Shown piece by piece: positions 26,182 to 36,955 of a stretch of 64,000 nt of DNA. The notes under the pieces were generated by a model. That model saw nothing but the letters and a program-made list of their open reading frames with translations. It had not been told where the DNA came from and made no database searches. The stretch is taken from NCBI GenBank assembly GCA_023663525.1, contig JAMPHF010000004.1, positions 1 to 64,000 on the forward strand. The letters run 5' to 3'. Each line of letters starts with the position of its first letter. Position 1 is the stretch's first letter. The position numbers and the translations under genes were made by a program. The stretch comes from Bacteroides sp. GTDB taxonomy: Bacteria; Bacteroidota; Bacteroidia; Bacteroidales; Muribaculaceae.

Positions 26182-28260
26182 ATGAGGCAGTCTCCCATCC
26201 TTGCACTTTTGGCCGTGGCGTTCATCACGCTTCCGTCCATGCTTGCGCAGGCACCGAAGGACAAGCCCGCCCCTGCTCCCGCGCCAAAGAGTACACCCGC
26301 GCCACGTAAGAGCGTCATTCGCCCGACAATCCCCGACGCTGACCGCCATGAGCCGGGCAAAGTGTTCCTTGAGAGAGCCGACAGGCTGATGTTTGACCAG
26401 GCCCGCGACTCCGATGTGCAGGTTCTTGTCGGCAACGTGCTGTTCCGCAAGGGCGACATGTATATGTACTGCGACAGTGCCCGATTCAACGAGGTCACTT
26501 CATCGCTCGACGCGTTCAACAACGTCCACATGGAGCAGGGCGACACCCTCTTTGTCTACGGCGATGAACTCTACTACGACGGTGTCCGGGAATTGGCAGA
26601 ACTTCGTGCGCACTACGGCAACAACGTCCGACTGATCAACCGCGACGTGTCGCTCACCACCGACGTGTTTTTCTATGACATGGCGGAAGATGTCGGCTAC
26701 TACGAGACAGGCGGAACGCTAAACGACAAGCAGAACACACTGCGTTCGCTCCAGGGCTTCTACTATCCCGCCACAAAGGATGCATTCTTCTACCTCAACG
26801 TTGACCTCGAAGGCCCGAGACCCAACGACACCCTGCGGATGTACACCGACTCGCTAACCTACAACACGGCGACCAACATCGCGCAGCTTATGTGCGAGAC
26901 GCTCATCGTCAGCAAGGACGGCGAGATAAACTCGACATCAGGCTTCTACGACACCAAACTCGGACTTGCGGATCTCTATGACCGCTCGCGGGTCCACACG
27001 CGCAGGGGCAACTATCTGACGGGCGACACCTTGTTCTACGACCGCGAGAAAGGCTATGGCGAAGCGTTCGGCAACATGATTCTCACCGACTCCACACGCC
27101 AATCCGAATTGCGTGGCGACTACGGATTCTACAACGAGCTGTCAGACTCCGCCTTCGTGACCGGCAATGCGCTCGCGATGGAATATTCCAAGCAGGACAC
27201 CCTCTATCTCCACGGCGACACCATCAAGGCCTACATGCTTGAGGACTCCACAAAGGTCACGGATGTCTATCACCGCGTCCGTTTCTTCCGCAACGACATC
27301 CAGGGTCTCTGCGACTCCCTCAGCTCCGTCGAAAGGGACTCTATATTATATATGTATTACCATCCCATCATCTGGAACGGCGACAATCAGATAGCCGGCA
27401 ACGTCATCTATCTCCACTTCAACGACTCCACCACCGACTGGGCGCGCCTGCCCGAAGCCGGAATGGTGGCGCAGCATGTCGGGGAGGATTGCTACAATCA
27501 GCTCGGGGGATCCGACATGACAGCATGGTTCAACGATTCGACCATACGCCGCCTCTATGTGGAGGGAAATGTGCAGCAGATAATGTTCCCGATGGAGAGT
27601 GATTCGACCTACAATAAATTTGTCTTCTCCGAGAGCAGCTACATGGACGCATATTTCATTGGAAATGACATAGAACACCTCATCATGTGGCCCGAGACCA
27701 CTGGAAAGGCCACTCCGCTCTATCTCGCCAAACGCTCAGCCTATTATCTCCCGCAGTTCAGGTGGTTCGGGCCGCTGCGCCCGATGTCGCCGGACGAGAT
27801 TTTCGACTATCCGCCGGAGATGGACGGACTTGCCTCCATGCAGTTCTTCAGCAAGGTCAGCCCGGAGGCCTACACCGTGCGCGGTCTCATGCTCGGCAAA
27901 CCCAAACCTCAGCAGCCGAAGACTCCCGTCCCCGCGAGGGAGATGATTGCAATGCCTGATTCAACAGCCTTCCCCCTCCCCGACTCAATCGACACGGTAA
28001 TCACTGACTCGCTGCGCATGGTGAGCGATTCACTCGGGGTCGAGACGGACAGCCTCACCATAACCCCGGCAGGATTGTCGATTCCCGAGATAGAGACCGA
28101 CAGCGTACAGGTGACGAAAGAAAGTTCACACCTGTCTCCCCGCAGACTTCCCGCTCACGGCAGGGACAACCGCCTGACCGCACAGTATTTTGTGCTGCCA
28201 GACAAGCGCGGCAATGAACGGAAGGCAACGATATTATATAGAAAAGAAATTGAATCATGA
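26182..28260 (+). CDS. OstA-like (LptA/LptD N-terminal type) envelope protein
   Basis: The 692-residue protein has a signal peptide (ILALLAVAFITLPSMLAQ), a Pro/Ala-rich linker (about 25-50), then a long OstA-like region of repeated beta segments. These include VLVGNVLFRKGDMYMYCDSA, FVYGDELYYDG and YLTGDTLFYDREKGYGEAFG. Such beta-jellyroll repeats bind lipopolysaccharide in LptA and in the N-terminal part of LptD. The LptD C-terminal barrel is absent. The C-terminal 100 residues are Pro/Ser/Asp-rich and probably disordered. It overlaps mutL by 4 bases (ATGA). Transport of lipopolysaccharide or a related lipid across the periplasm is inferred. Confidence 0.82.
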   Translation: MRQSPILALLAVAFITLPSMLAQAPKDKPAPAPAPKSTPAPRKSVIRPTIPDADRHEPGKVFLERADRLMFDQARDSDVQVLVGNVLFRKGDMYMYCDSARFNEVTSSLDAFNNVHMEQGDTLFVYGDELYYDGVRELAELRAHYGNNVRLINRDVSLTTDVFFYDMAEDVGYYETGGTLNDKQNTLRSLQGFYYPATKDAFFYLNVDLEGPRPNDTLRMYTDSLTYNTATNIAQLMCETLIVSKDGEINSTSGFYDTKLGLADLYDRSRVHTRRGNYLTGDTLFYDREKGYGEAFGNMILTDSTRQSELRGDYGFYNELSDSAFVTGNALAMEYSKQDTLYLHGDTIKAYMLEDSTKVTDVYHRVRFFRNDIQGLCDSLSSVERDSILYMYYHPIIWNGDNQIAGNVIYLHFNDSTTDWARLPEAGMVAQHVGEDCYNQLGGSDMTAWFNDSTIRRLYVEGNVQQIMFPMESDSTYNKFVFSESSYMDAYFIGNDIEHLIMWPETTGKATPLYLAKRSAYYLPQFRWFGPLRPMSPDEIFDYPPEMDGLASMQFFSKVSPEAYTVRGLMLGKPKPQQPKTPVPAREMIAMPDSTAFPLPDSIDTVITDSLRMVSDSLGVETDSLTITPAGLSIPEIETDSVQVTKESSHLSPRRLPAHGRDNRLTAQYFVLPDKRGNERKATILYRKEIES

Positions 28261-30155
28261 GCGATGTCATCCGTCTTCTCCCCGATTCGGTAGCCAACCA
28301 GATTGCTGCCGGTGAAGTGATACAGCGTCCCGCATCCGTCATCAAGGAACTCGTCGAAAACTCGATAGATGCGGGTGCGACATCTGTCACGATCATACTC
28401 AAGGACGCGGGCCGGACACTGATCCAAGTCGTGGACAATGGCTGCGGCATGAGCGACACTGACGCACGTCTTGCGTTCGAGCGTCACGCCACATCGAAAA
28501 TCCAACGCGCCGATGACCTCTTTGCGCTCTCCACAATGGGATTCCGAGGCGAGGCACTTGCATCAATCGCCGCCATCGCCCAAGTGGACCTGCGCACAAT
28601 GCTGAAAGGCGAGAGCATCGGCACCCGTATCGTCATCAACGGCTCAAAGGTTGAGAGCCAGGAGCCGGAGGCATGTGCCCAAGGAAGCAACCTCATGGTC
28701 AAGAATCTGTTTTTCAACGTGCCCGCACGCCGCAAATTCCTGAAAAAAGATTCTGTGGAGATGAGCAATATCATGCGTGAGTTCGAGCGGCTCGCACTCG
28801 TCAACATCGGGGTTGACTTCACGCTGATCAGCAATGATGTGACGCTCCATTCGCTCCGCCGGGCCTCGCTCAAGCAGCGCATAACCGACCTGTTCGGGCG
28901 ATCGCTCGACAAGCAGATTGTCCCGCTTGACACCGACACATCGATAGTGAGGGTCAACGGCTTCATCGGTCTCCCCGAAAACGCACGCAAGCGCAATGCG
29001 CTGCAATATTTCATGGTCAACGGACGCAACATGCGCCACCCATATTTCCACAAGGCCGTCATGCAATGCTACGAGCGGCTGATTCCCGCCGACGTGCAGC
29101 CGAACTATTTCATCAATCTGACCGTTGACCCCGAGACGATCGATGTCAACATCCACCCTACAAAAAGCGAGATAAAATTTGAGAATGAGCAGGCGATCTG
29201 GCAGATACTGACCGCCGCCGTCCGCGAATCGCTTGGCCGCTTCAATGCAGCACCCGCCATTGATTTCGACGTGGACGAGGCTCCTGAGATACCCGTCTTT
29301 TCGCCCGACCGCACTGCGGACCACGATGTGGAGCTTGACGAGGACTACAATCCCTTTGCCCGGCCCGCGAACGCGACCCGCATGTCGGCTCTCTCAGGGT
29401 TCTCCGAGTCGGGCAGCCATACAAAATCCTCATCGCCGGTGAACATTTCCCACCCCTCCGAGCGTTTTCAGGATTGGGAAAAACTTTACGATGATTTCGT
29501 GAAGAAACGCGACGACGGATATGCCTCGATGGTCGAGAGCAAGTTCAACAATCCCGACAGCGAGCTTGAGATGGAGCTTGAGACTGACACCCCTGCCAGC
29601 GCCACCCTGCAACTCAAGAATTCCTACATCCTCACCTCCTCACGCGAAGGGCTGATGATCATCGACCAGCACAGGGCGCACAAGCGCATACTCTATGATA
29701 GCTATCTCAAAAAGGTGCGCGAGCAGTCCATGGTGTGTCAGAACACCATGTTTCCCGAAGTCGTCGAGCTGACTCCCTCAGAGGATGCGGTACTCACCGA
29801 CATTGCTCCCTCGCTTGAGCAACTTGGATTCTCCCTTGCGCCCTTAGGCGATGGCTCATGGAGCATCACCGGCATCCCGTCAGTGCTGACCGGTGTCAAT
29901 CCGCGCGACACTCTGCTCGGGATGATCGAGAGCGTCATGGAGACCGGTGAGGAACTCGCCTCATCGCTCCACGAACGGATAGCACTCTCGATGGCAAAGA
30001 GCAGCGCCATCAGGCGCGGGCAGCCACTGAGCGCGGCGGAGATGGACGAACTCATAAGCGACCTGTTCCGACTCCCCTCCCCCGCCCGGACTCCCGACGG
30101 AAAGACCGTCTTCACGATAGTCAACATCGAGGACATCGCCGGAATGCTCGGCTGA
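28257..30155 (+). CDS. mutL: DNA mismatch repair protein MutL
   Basis: The 632-residue protein couples MutS mismatch recognition to strand excision. The GHKL ATPase half is canonical: QIAAGEVIQRPASVIKELVE, NSIDAGAT, DNGCGM, and FRGEAL. The C-terminal dimerisation domain (about 440-632) is present. In endonuclease-type MutL the motif is DQHAxxERxxYE; here it reads DQHRAHKRILYD (from Asp470), with Lys in place of the key Glu. The downstream cysteine-containing zinc motif is replaced by SPARTPDGK. This argues against intrinsic nicking activity. Similar changes occur in other Bacteroidota as I recall. It is the third gene after the PPIase and OstA-like genes. Confidence 0.94.
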   Translation: MSDVIRLLPDSVANQIAAGEVIQRPASVIKELVENSIDAGATSVTIILKDAGRTLIQVVDNGCGMSDTDARLAFERHATSKIQRADDLFALSTMGFRGEALASIAAIAQVDLRTMLKGESIGTRIVINGSKVESQEPEACAQGSNLMVKNLFFNVPARRKFLKKDSVEMSNIMREFERLALVNIGVDFTLISNDVTLHSLRRASLKQRITDLFGRSLDKQIVPLDTDTSIVRVNGFIGLPENARKRNALQYFMVNGRNMRHPYFHKAVMQCYERLIPADVQPNYFINLTVDPETIDVNIHPTKSEIKFENEQAIWQILTAAVRESLGRFNAAPAIDFDVDEAPEIPVFSPDRTADHDVELDEDYNPFARPANATRMSALSGFSESGSHTKSSSPVNISHPSERFQDWEKLYDDFVKKRDDGYASMVESKFNNPDSELEMELETDTPASATLQLKNSYILTSSREGLMIIDQHRAHKRILYDSYLKKVREQSMVCQNTMFPEVVELTPSEDAVLTDIAPSLEQLGFSLAPLGDGSWSITGIPSVLTGVNPRDTLLGMIESVMETGEELASSLHERIALSMAKSSAIRRGQPLSAAEMDELISDLFRLPSPARTPDGKTVFTIVNIEDIAGMLG

Positions 30156-30224
30156 CAGCCCTCCCCGCCTCCCGTGATATTCAACTTATTTTACAAATCA
30201 TAACGCCCTACACCTGCCACTGCA

Positions 30225-31442
30225 ATGCCACTACGCTTGATTATAGGATTAATCTGCCTCATGATCGGTCTGCCGGTCATGAAAGCCGATGTCAGATCCG
30301 ACAGCATAAAGGTGTCACTGCTGACGGCTCACGCAGGCGCCGACATATATCAGCTCGAAGGGCATACCGCACTGAGAATCCGGATGGAAGGCGGGGGCGA
30401 CTATGTGGTGAATTGGGGGCTTTTCGACTTCGATGCGCCCAATTTTGTCTACCGCTTTGTCAAAGGCGAGACCGACTATATGGCCGGGGCAGCCCCGACA
30501 CCATTGTTTCTCACAGTCTATGCCCGTGAGGGTCGCGCGGTCGTCGAGCAGACGCTCAATCTGACCGGCGAGGAGAAAATGCGTGTCCTGGAGCTTATCA
30601 CCCGCAATCTCCAGCCGGAGAACCGCGTCTATCGCTACAACTACGTGCTCGACAACTGTGCCACGCGTCCGCTCGCAATCATCGAGCGGGCAATCGGCGA
30701 CACACTTTCATTCGGTGACCCCGGATTGCCCGACGAAGCCGTGACAACATTTCGCAACGCGATGCGCCACTATCACACCAACTATCCGTGGTATCAGTTC
30801 GGCATTGACCTCGCCCTCGGCAGCGGCATTGACCGCCCCATCAGCCGCCATGAGATGGCTTTCGCACCCGAGGCTCTTGAATCAATGCTTGCAACAGCCG
30901 TGAGACCGGATGGCAGAGCCATCGTCGGGTCATCGGACTTTATAGTCGGCAACGCCGGGTCGTCAGCCGTGCTCGACAAGACACCCTTTCTGCTCACCCC
31001 GATGTTCTGGAGCCTTGTAGTGCTTGCCATTTCGGTCATCGTGTCGTGGTGTCAGCTCCGCAACGGGAAGCCCGGGACGGCGGCAAAAATATTTGACACG
31101 GTCTATTTCCTCATCATGGGTCTGACGGGCTGTGTCATCGTGTTCCTCATCTTCATTTCAGTCCATGAAGCCACCTCGCCCAACTGGCTGCTGCTCTGGC
31201 TCAACCCTCTCTGCTTTATCCCGGTGGTGGCAACATGGGTAAAAAGATATGAAAAGTTGCTGTTTTCCTATCAAATTCTTAACTTTGCATTCTTGATTGC
31301 ACTCCTGACCGTCTTCACATTCGGTGTGCAGTCTGCTAATCCTGCATTCATCCCGCTGATAGCGGCTGATGTGGTGCGGGCATTGTCATGTATATTCACA
31401 AACAGAAGCGTCAGATGTCAACACGCAAAAATCATCCGCTGA
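30225..31442 (+). CDS. DUF4105 membrane protein, putative Cys/His hydrolase fold
   Basis: The 405-residue protein has a signal-like N-terminus (LIIGLICLMIGLPVMKA) and an outward domain (about 25-260). A conserved LEGHTALRI and NYVLDNCATRP stand out; the His and Cys resemble an NlpC/LRAT-type Cys-His pair (inference). The C-terminal 150 residues contain about five membrane helices (FWSLVVLAISVIVSW, FLIMGLTGCVIVFLIFI, LLLWLNPLCFIPVVA, FAFLIALLTVFTFGV, IPLIAADVVRALSCI). The next gene begins inside its last codons. The exact function is not established. Confidence 0.78.
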   Translation: MPLRLIIGLICLMIGLPVMKADVRSDSIKVSLLTAHAGADIYQLEGHTALRIRMEGGGDYVVNWGLFDFDAPNFVYRFVKGETDYMAGAAPTPLFLTVYAREGRAVVEQTLNLTGEEKMRVLELITRNLQPENRVYRYNYVLDNCATRPLAIIERAIGDTLSFGDPGLPDEAVTTFRNAMRHYHTNYPWYQFGIDLALGSGIDRPISRHEMAFAPEALESMLATAVRPDGRAIVGSSDFIVGNAGSSAVLDKTPFLLTPMFWSLVVLAISVIVSWCQLRNGKPGTAAKIFDTVYFLIMGLTGCVIVFLIFISVHEATSPNWLLLWLNPLCFIPVVATWVKRYEKLLFSYQILNFAFLIALLTVFTFGVQSANPAFIPLIAADVVRALSCIFTNRSVRCQHAKIIR

Positions 31443-33100
31443 GTTCAAGACTGGCAACCGTGCTCGTCGTCTCGCTCGTGACGATGGGTATCGGCGCATT
31501 CAATCCTGCGCTCGCGGCTCTTCCTGCGGTCTCTGTCCCCGTCGTCACCGGGAGCAGAGAGGGTAGCTACACGCTCACGCGGCCGGCACTCGTGGTCGGA
31601 ATCTTCGTCGAGGGACTCGATGCGGACTATATCCACCTCCTGCGCAACAATTTCGGCAAAGATGGCTTCAACCGTTTCATCAAGGACGGTATCACGATTG
31701 AAGATATTGACTATGGCACGGCGATCGATGCGACAGCCGCCACCGCCCTGCTGATGACCGGCGCAGCACCGTCGGTCAACGGTATTCCCTCGTCGCGTGT
31801 GTGGGACACAGAGACCAAGTCGGACTATCCCATCCTCCTTGACCCGGCCAATATCGGCAATTTCACTGACGAGACGTTCTCGCCCGCTTCGCTGAAAGTC
31901 TCGACCGTGAGCGATGAGGTCCGCATTGCCGACGGAGGCATCGGGCTTGTCCACGCTGTGGCTCCCGATGCGCAGATCGCCATAATCCTCGCCGGACATG
32001 CCGGCAACAGCGGATTCTGGCTCAATGAGTTCAACGGCAAATGGAGCACATCCACCTACTACCGCGATGTCCCTGCCGCAATCGCCAAACGCAACTACGG
32101 CGTGACACTCTCCTCGCGGCTCGACACCCTCACATGGACTCCGTCAAGACCGCTGGAGGAATATCCCGACCTGCCTGAGTATAAGAAACTGTTCCCCTTC
32201 CGTCACACCTATCCCGCACGCGATGTCAACCGCTACAAGGCCTTCAAGGAGTCCGCTCCGGGCAACCACGAGGTGGCACAGATCGGCATTGACTACATCA
32301 CGTCGCTCAAGCTCGGATCACGCGGGGTCACCGATATGCTCAACCTCGGCTTCAACGTCAGCCCCTATCTCCACGGGCGCGATGCCGACAACCGCGTCGA
32401 GACGATGGATGCCTATCTCCGGCTCGATTCGGACATCGCGAGCATCGTCAAGGCCATAGAGAAAGGTCCGGGCTTGGACAATTCAGTCATTTTCATCGCC
32501 GGAACCCCCGGTCCTGCTGACAGCAAGCGCGATGACGCACAGTGGAAAGTCCCCGCCGGACAGTTCTCACCGCGCCGCGCAATGTCTCTACTCAATGTCT
32601 ATCTCATTGCCCTCCACGGCAATGGCGAGTATGTCAGCGGCTATTATGACGGACATTTCTTCCTCAACAACAAGGCAATAAAGGATAACGGTCTCGACGA
32701 GAGGCTTATCCGCCGCGAGAGTGCCGAATTTCTCGCCCGCATGAGTGGCGTGACTTCGGCCTATACGATTGATGATATAATGGAACGCCGCGCGGGTGAG
32801 AATCCGCAGGCTCTCCAGCGCAACACTTCAGTGACCCATGCCGGCGATGTCATGGTCAACATCAATCCCGGCTGGGTGATTTCGGATGTCATGTCTGACA
32901 CCGACACTGATTCACAGATTCCCGTGATAAGGAATGTGGCGACGACAACCCCGGTCTACATCCTGGCTCCCGACATCGAGCCCAAGACCATCGAGGGTGC
33001 TGTCGATGCACGTGTGATTGCCCCGACAGTGTCAAGGATTCTGCGCATACGCTCGCCCAACGCAGCGTCACTGCCTCCTCTGCGCTTCCACAAACGCTGA
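31415..33100 (+). CDS. PafA-like alkaline phosphatase superfamily protein with lost active-site residues
   Basis: From ATG 31415 the product has 561 residues with a signal peptide (LATVLVVSLVTMGIGAFNPALA); an ATG at 31388 would add nine residues. It follows the layout of PafA-type phosphatases: LVVGIFVEGLD, TALLMTGAAPSVNGIPSSRVWD, GFWLNEFNGKWSTSTYY, MDAYLRLDSDIASIV and VIAPTVSRILRIRSP. The canonical metal motifs are altered. The VDQM aspartate is Glu, the TDYVGH region reads VSPYLHG, and the ADHG motif reads GTPG. The C-terminal THS histidine has no counterpart and the K-x-R substrate pair reads D-A-Q. It is therefore probably a non-catalytic envelope protein. It overlaps the DUF4105 gene and precedes secA by 96 bases. 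Confidence 0.8.
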   Translation: MSTRKNHPLSSRLATVLVVSLVTMGIGAFNPALAALPAVSVPVVTGSREGSYTLTRPALVVGIFVEGLDADYIHLLRNNFGKDGFNRFIKDGITIEDIDYGTAIDATAATALLMTGAAPSVNGIPSSRVWDTETKSDYPILLDPANIGNFTDETFSPASLKVSTVSDEVRIADGGIGLVHAVAPDAQIAIILAGHAGNSGFWLNEFNGKWSTSTYYRDVPAAIAKRNYGVTLSSRLDTLTWTPSRPLEEYPDLPEYKKLFPFRHTYPARDVNRYKAFKESAPGNHEVAQIGIDYITSLKLGSRGVTDMLNLGFNVSPYLHGRDADNRVETMDAYLRLDSDIASIVKAIEKGPGLDNSVIFIAGTPGPADSKRDDAQWKVPAGQFSPRRAMSLLNVYLIALHGNGEYVSGYYDGHFFLNNKAIKDNGLDERLIRRESAEFLARMSGVTSAYTIDDIMERRAGENPQALQRNTSVTHAGDVMVNINPGWVISDVMSDTDTDSQIPVIRNVATTTPVYILAPDIEPKTIEGAVDARVIAPTVSRILRIRSPNAASLPPLRFHKR

Positions 33101-33196
33101 TGGAAACGAGGGCGCGAATTCCCCAGAGTGTAGCCCCTAACGATACACACTCATTGAATCCTTATTTTTTAACTGCAAATAAAACATCACAACAAT

Positions 33197-36100
33197 ATGT
33201 CATTTCAATCATTCCTCACAAAGATTTTCGGCAACAAGTCAACCCGCGATTTGAAGGAAATCGAACCGATAGTGAAGAAAATCGAGGCTCTCGGGCCTGA
33301 AGTGCAACAGCTCACAGTCGATCAGCTCCGCGAACGCATAGCCAACGTGCGTGCTGACATCAAACAGGCAATCTCGGCCGAGGAGGAGGAGAACGCACGT
33401 CTCCGCGTCGAGGTCGAGGAGCTTCCGTTTGACCAACGTCAGCCCATCTGGGACAAAATCGACCAGAACGAGAAAACAATGCTCGACACCATTGAGGACA
33501 AGCTCAACGAGCATCTCCCCGAGGTATTTGCCGTGGTCCGCGAGACCGCCGCACGTTTTGCCGCCAATGAGACAATCGTGGTCAAGGCCACAGAGCTTGA
33601 CCGCGAACTTGCCGCACAAGGCAAGGATTTCGTCAGCATTGACGGTGACAACGCAATCTGGAAGAATCACTGGATGGCCGGAGGAAACGAAATCACCTGG
33701 GACATGGTCCACTACCGCGTGCAGCTCATCGGCGGTATCGTGCTTCATCAGGGCAAAATCGCCGAGATGGCCACAGGTGAGGGTAAGACACTCGTTGCAA
33801 CGCTCCCGGTGTTCCTGCGCTCGCTCTCAGGACGTGGAGTCCATGTGGTGACCGTCAATGACTATCTGTCGAAGCGTGACTCCGAGTGGATGGGCCCGCT
33901 CTACATGTTCCACGGCTCAACGGTGGACTGCATCGACAAGCATCAGCCCAACACGGCAGCACGCCGTGCGGCCTACAACTGCGACATCACTTTCGGTACC
34001 AACAACGAATTCGGCTTCGACTACCTCCGCGACAATATGGCCATGTCGCCCGGCGATATGGTGCAGCGCAAGCACTACTATGCGATTGTCGATGAGGTTG
34101 ACTCGGTGCTCATCGACGATGCCCGCACACCGCTCATCATCTCGGGCCCCGTCCCCAAGGGCGACGACCAGCTCTTTGACGAATACCGTCCGAATGTCGA
34201 GAAAGTGGTCGAGGCACAGCGTCGCCTCGTCACCAAAATTCTCGCCGAGGCCAAAACCAAAATCGCATCTGACGACAAGGAAGTCCGCAAAGAGGGTGCG
34301 CTTCTGCTTTTCCGTGCGTTCAAGGGTCTTCCCAAGAACGGCGCACTCATCAAATTCCTATCGCAAGAGGGCATGAAGAACCTCATGCTTGAGACCGAAG
34401 CCTACTATCTTCAGGACAACAAGCGCGAGATGCCCAAGGTGACCGATCCGCTCTACTTCGTCATCGATGAGAAAAACCGCAGTGTCGAGCTCACCGACAA
34501 GGGTATCGATGAGCTTACAGGCAAAACGGATGACCCCCAGTTCTTCGTGCTTCCCGACATTGCATCGCAACTCTCCGAGACTGAACACATCGAGAACATC
34601 GCCGAGCGTCAGCAGCGCAAGGACGAGCTGATGCAGGAATACGCCGTCAAGGCCGAGCGCGTCCACACCGTCACACAGCTCCTCAAGGCGTACACACTGT
34701 TTGAGAAAGATGTCGAATATGTCATCGATGAGGGCAAGATTAAGATTGTCGATGAGCAGACGGGCCGTATCATGGAGGGTCGCCGTTACAGCGACGGTCT
34801 CCATCAGGCAATCGAGGCCAAGGAGCATGTGAAGGTCGAGGCTGCGACACAGACGTTTGCCACCATCACTCTCCAGAACTATTTCCGCATGTATCACAAA
34901 CTTGCCGGCATGACAGGTACGGCTGAGACTGAGGCAGGAGAGTTCTGGGACATCTACAAGCTCGATGTCGTGACCATCCCGACCAACAAGCCGATAGCGC
35001 GCATCGACATGAATGACCGCGTCTACAAGACCAAGAAGGAGAAGTATGCCGCCGTCATCGAGGAGATTCAGGATCTCGTGTCGAAAGGCCGCCCGGTGCT
35101 CGTCGGCACCACGTCGGTCGAAATCTCCGAACTTCTGAGCCGAATGCTCACCATGCGCCATATCCCCCACAATGTCCTCAATGCCAAGCTCCATCAGAAA
35201 GAAGCCGAGATTGTGGCCCATGCAGGCCGTCAGGGCATGGTGACGATTGCAACCAACATGGCAGGTCGCGGTACGGACATCAAGCTCACGCCGGAGGTCA
35301 AGGAGGCCGGAGGTCTCGCCATCATCGGCACAGAGCGTCACGAGTCGCGCCGTGTTGACCGCCAGCTCCGAGGCCGTTCAGGCCGTCAGGGCGATCCGGG
35401 TTCATCAGTGTTCTACGTCTCGTTTGAGGACCAGCTCATGCGTCTTTTCGCCACCGACCGCGTCATGAAGATGCTCGACACCCTCGGTCTTGAGGAAGGC
35501 GAGCGCATCGAGAGCGGCATGGTCACGAATGCCATCGGCAATGCGCAGAAACGTGTCGAGGAAAACAACTTCGGCATCCGCAAACGCCTGCTGGAGTATG
35601 ACGACGTGATGAACAAGCAGCGCACCTACATCTACAATCGTCGTCACCATGCACTCCTTGGCGAGCGCATCGGCATCGACATCGCCAACATGATGTGGGA
35701 CGTGATAGAGAACATGGTCAACAATTTCGGTCCGGCAGACTATCAGGATCTCTCCCTCGAACTGTTCCGTGTGCTCACGATCGAAGCTCCCTTCACCGAG
35801 GAAGAATACCGCAATCTCTCCAAGGAGGATGCCATCGAGAAGATCCACAACGCCGCCCGCGAGGCATTCGACCGCAAGAGCCAGCGCATTCTCGACGTGG
35901 CGCAGCCCGTGATTGTCGATTGTGTCGAAAACCGTGGATTCAAGGGACGCATCGCCGTCCCGATGACCGACGGAAAACGCTTCTTCAACCTCGTGGTCGA
36001 TCTCGACGAGGCTTACCGCACGGAGTGCAAGTCAATCGTCAAGGAATGGCACAAGGCAGTGCTTCTGGTGACCATCGACGAGCTGTGGAAAGAACATCTC

Positions 36101-36583
36101 CGCGAACTCGACCAGTTGCGCCAGAGCGTGCAGAATGCTTCCTACGAACAGAAAGACCCACTCGTGATCTATAAGGTTGAATCGTTCCATCTGTTTGAGG
36201 CCATGCTCAACAATCTCAACGTGAAAGCGATGTCAACCCTCATGCGCGGTCAGATCTACATACAGCAAGCACCTCCGCAGTCGCAGCGTCCGGCCGAGGC
36301 CGCTCCCGAAGCGCAGGCAGAGGAAGCTCCGAAAGAGGAGGCTCCGAAGGCGCAGCCGAAGGTTGAGCGAGCAATGCCCGAACGACCGAACGACTACTCG
36401 AAGTACCGCACCTCGCGCGAGAATCTTCCCGGAGAGAACGCGCAGCGTCAGGCAGCCCAGAATGCCGGAGGTCAGCGTCAGGCTCCCCAACCGGTCAAGG
36501 CAGGACCGCGCATCAACCGCAACGATCCCTGTCCATGCGGCTCGGGCAAGAAGTACAAGAACTGCCATGGCAGAGGACTTTAA
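33197..36583 (+). CDS. secA: Protein translocase ATPase SecA
   Basis: SecA is the motor that drives preproteins through SecYEG. The 1128-residue protein carries Walker A GEGKT (residues 194-198), the [19 protein letters not shown] block, the GTDIKL motif of the second nucleotide fold, and the [16 protein letters not shown] block. The C-terminus holds a zinc-binding tail, [14 protein letters not shown], that contacts SecB or phospholipids. It is about 230 residues longer than the E. coli enzyme. Extra sequence lies around residues 340-450 and in a Pro/Glu/Gln-rich linker (about 1025-1100). Both are usual in Bacteroidota. Confidence 0.96.
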   Translation: MSFQSFLTKIFGNKSTRDLKEIEPIVKKIEALGPEVQQLTVDQLRERIANVRADIKQAISAEEEENARLRVEVEELPFDQRQPIWDKIDQNEKTMLDTIEDKLNEHLPEVFAVVRETAARFAANETIVVKATELDRELAAQGKDFVSIDGDNAIWKNHWMAGGNEITWDMVHYRVQLIGGIVLHQGKIAEMATGEGKTLVATLPVFLRSLSGRGVHVVTVNDYLSKRDSEWMGPLYMFHGSTVDCIDKHQPNTAARRAAYNCDITFGTNNEFGFDYLRDNMAMSPGDMVQRKHYYAIVDEVDSVLIDDARTPLIISGPVPKGDDQLFDEYRPNVEKVVEAQRRLVTKILAEAKTKIASDDKEVRKEGALLLFRAFKGLPKNGALIKFLSQEGMKNLMLETEAYYLQDNKREMPKVTDPLYFVIDEKNRSVELTDKGIDELTGKTDDPQFFVLPDIASQLSETEHIENIAERQQRKDELMQEYAVKAERVHTVTQLLKAYTLFEKDVEYVIDEGKIKIVDEQTGRIMEGRRYSDGLHQAIEAKEHVKVEAATQTFATITLQNYFRMYHKLAGMTGTAETEAGEFWDIYKLDVVTIPTNKPIARIDMNDRVYKTKKEKYAAVIEEIQDLVSKGRPVLVGTTSVEISELLSRMLTMRHIPHNVLNAKLHQKEAEIVAHAGRQGMVTIATNMAGRGTDIKLTPEVKEAGGLAIIGTERHESRRVDRQLRGRSGRQGDPGSSVFYVSFEDQLMRLFATDRVMKMLDTLGLEEGERIESGMVTNAIGNAQKRVEENNFGIRKRLLEYDDVMNKQRTYIYNRRHHALLGERIGIDIANMMWDVIENMVNNFGPADYQDLSLELFRVLTIEAPFTEEEYRNLSKEDAIEKIHNAAREAFDRKSQRILDVAQPVIVDCVENRGFKGRIAVPMTDGKRFFNLVVDLDEAYRTECKSIVKEWHKAVLLVTIDELWKEHLRELDQLRQSVQNASYEQKDPLVIYKVESFHLFEAMLNNLNVKAMSTLMRGQIYIQQAPPQSQRPAEAAPEAQAEEAPKEEAPKAQPKVERAMPERPNDYSKYRTSRENLPGENAQRQAAQNAGGQRQAPQPVKAGPRINRNDPCPCGSGKKYKNCHGRGL

Positions 36584-36620
36584 GCCTTCAGTGGTCACAC
36601 ATGACAATTCTCACCATAGC

Positions 36621-36661
36621 GACGCTTTCGTCCGGACCATACGAGTCCGCATGGAAGCGTC
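36621..36661 (+). terminator. Hairpin after secA, possible terminator
   Basis: GACGCTT (36621-36627) pairs with AAGCGTC (36655-36661), and CGGAC with GTCCG inside. It lies 38 bases after the secA stop. A clear T tract is missing, so termination is uncertain. From here to the box at 36906 the AT-rich gap (36584-36955 overall) shows no gene. Confidence 0.45.
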
Positions 36662-36905
36662 GTCTTCTGTATAAAAGCACTATCCGTACTTCACGAATGT
36701 TAAAATAGGCAATGATAAAAATACAATAAATAACATATTTTCACAATGAAAACAAAGTGTGAAAACGTGTTTTAATATTTTAGGGTATTTTCACATTAAA
36801 AATAATCAACTGAGCTACACGACTTTATAAGGTGTATTTAATACACTTTTCACAAGATTCCGATTTTTTGGCTTGACATGATTTTTTCAATCGTTTCAAA
36901 ATGAC

Positions 36906-36913
36906 TACCTTTG
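36906..36913 (+). promoter_or_regulatory. -7 box for ndk
   Basis: TACCTTTG fits TAnnTTTG, 43 bases before the ndk ATG. The -33 region is weak (TTTC, 17 bases upstream). Confidence 0.5.
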
Positions 36914-36955
36914 AATAGTACGAAACGAAAAATCTAAAAATTCGTTAAAACTAAA

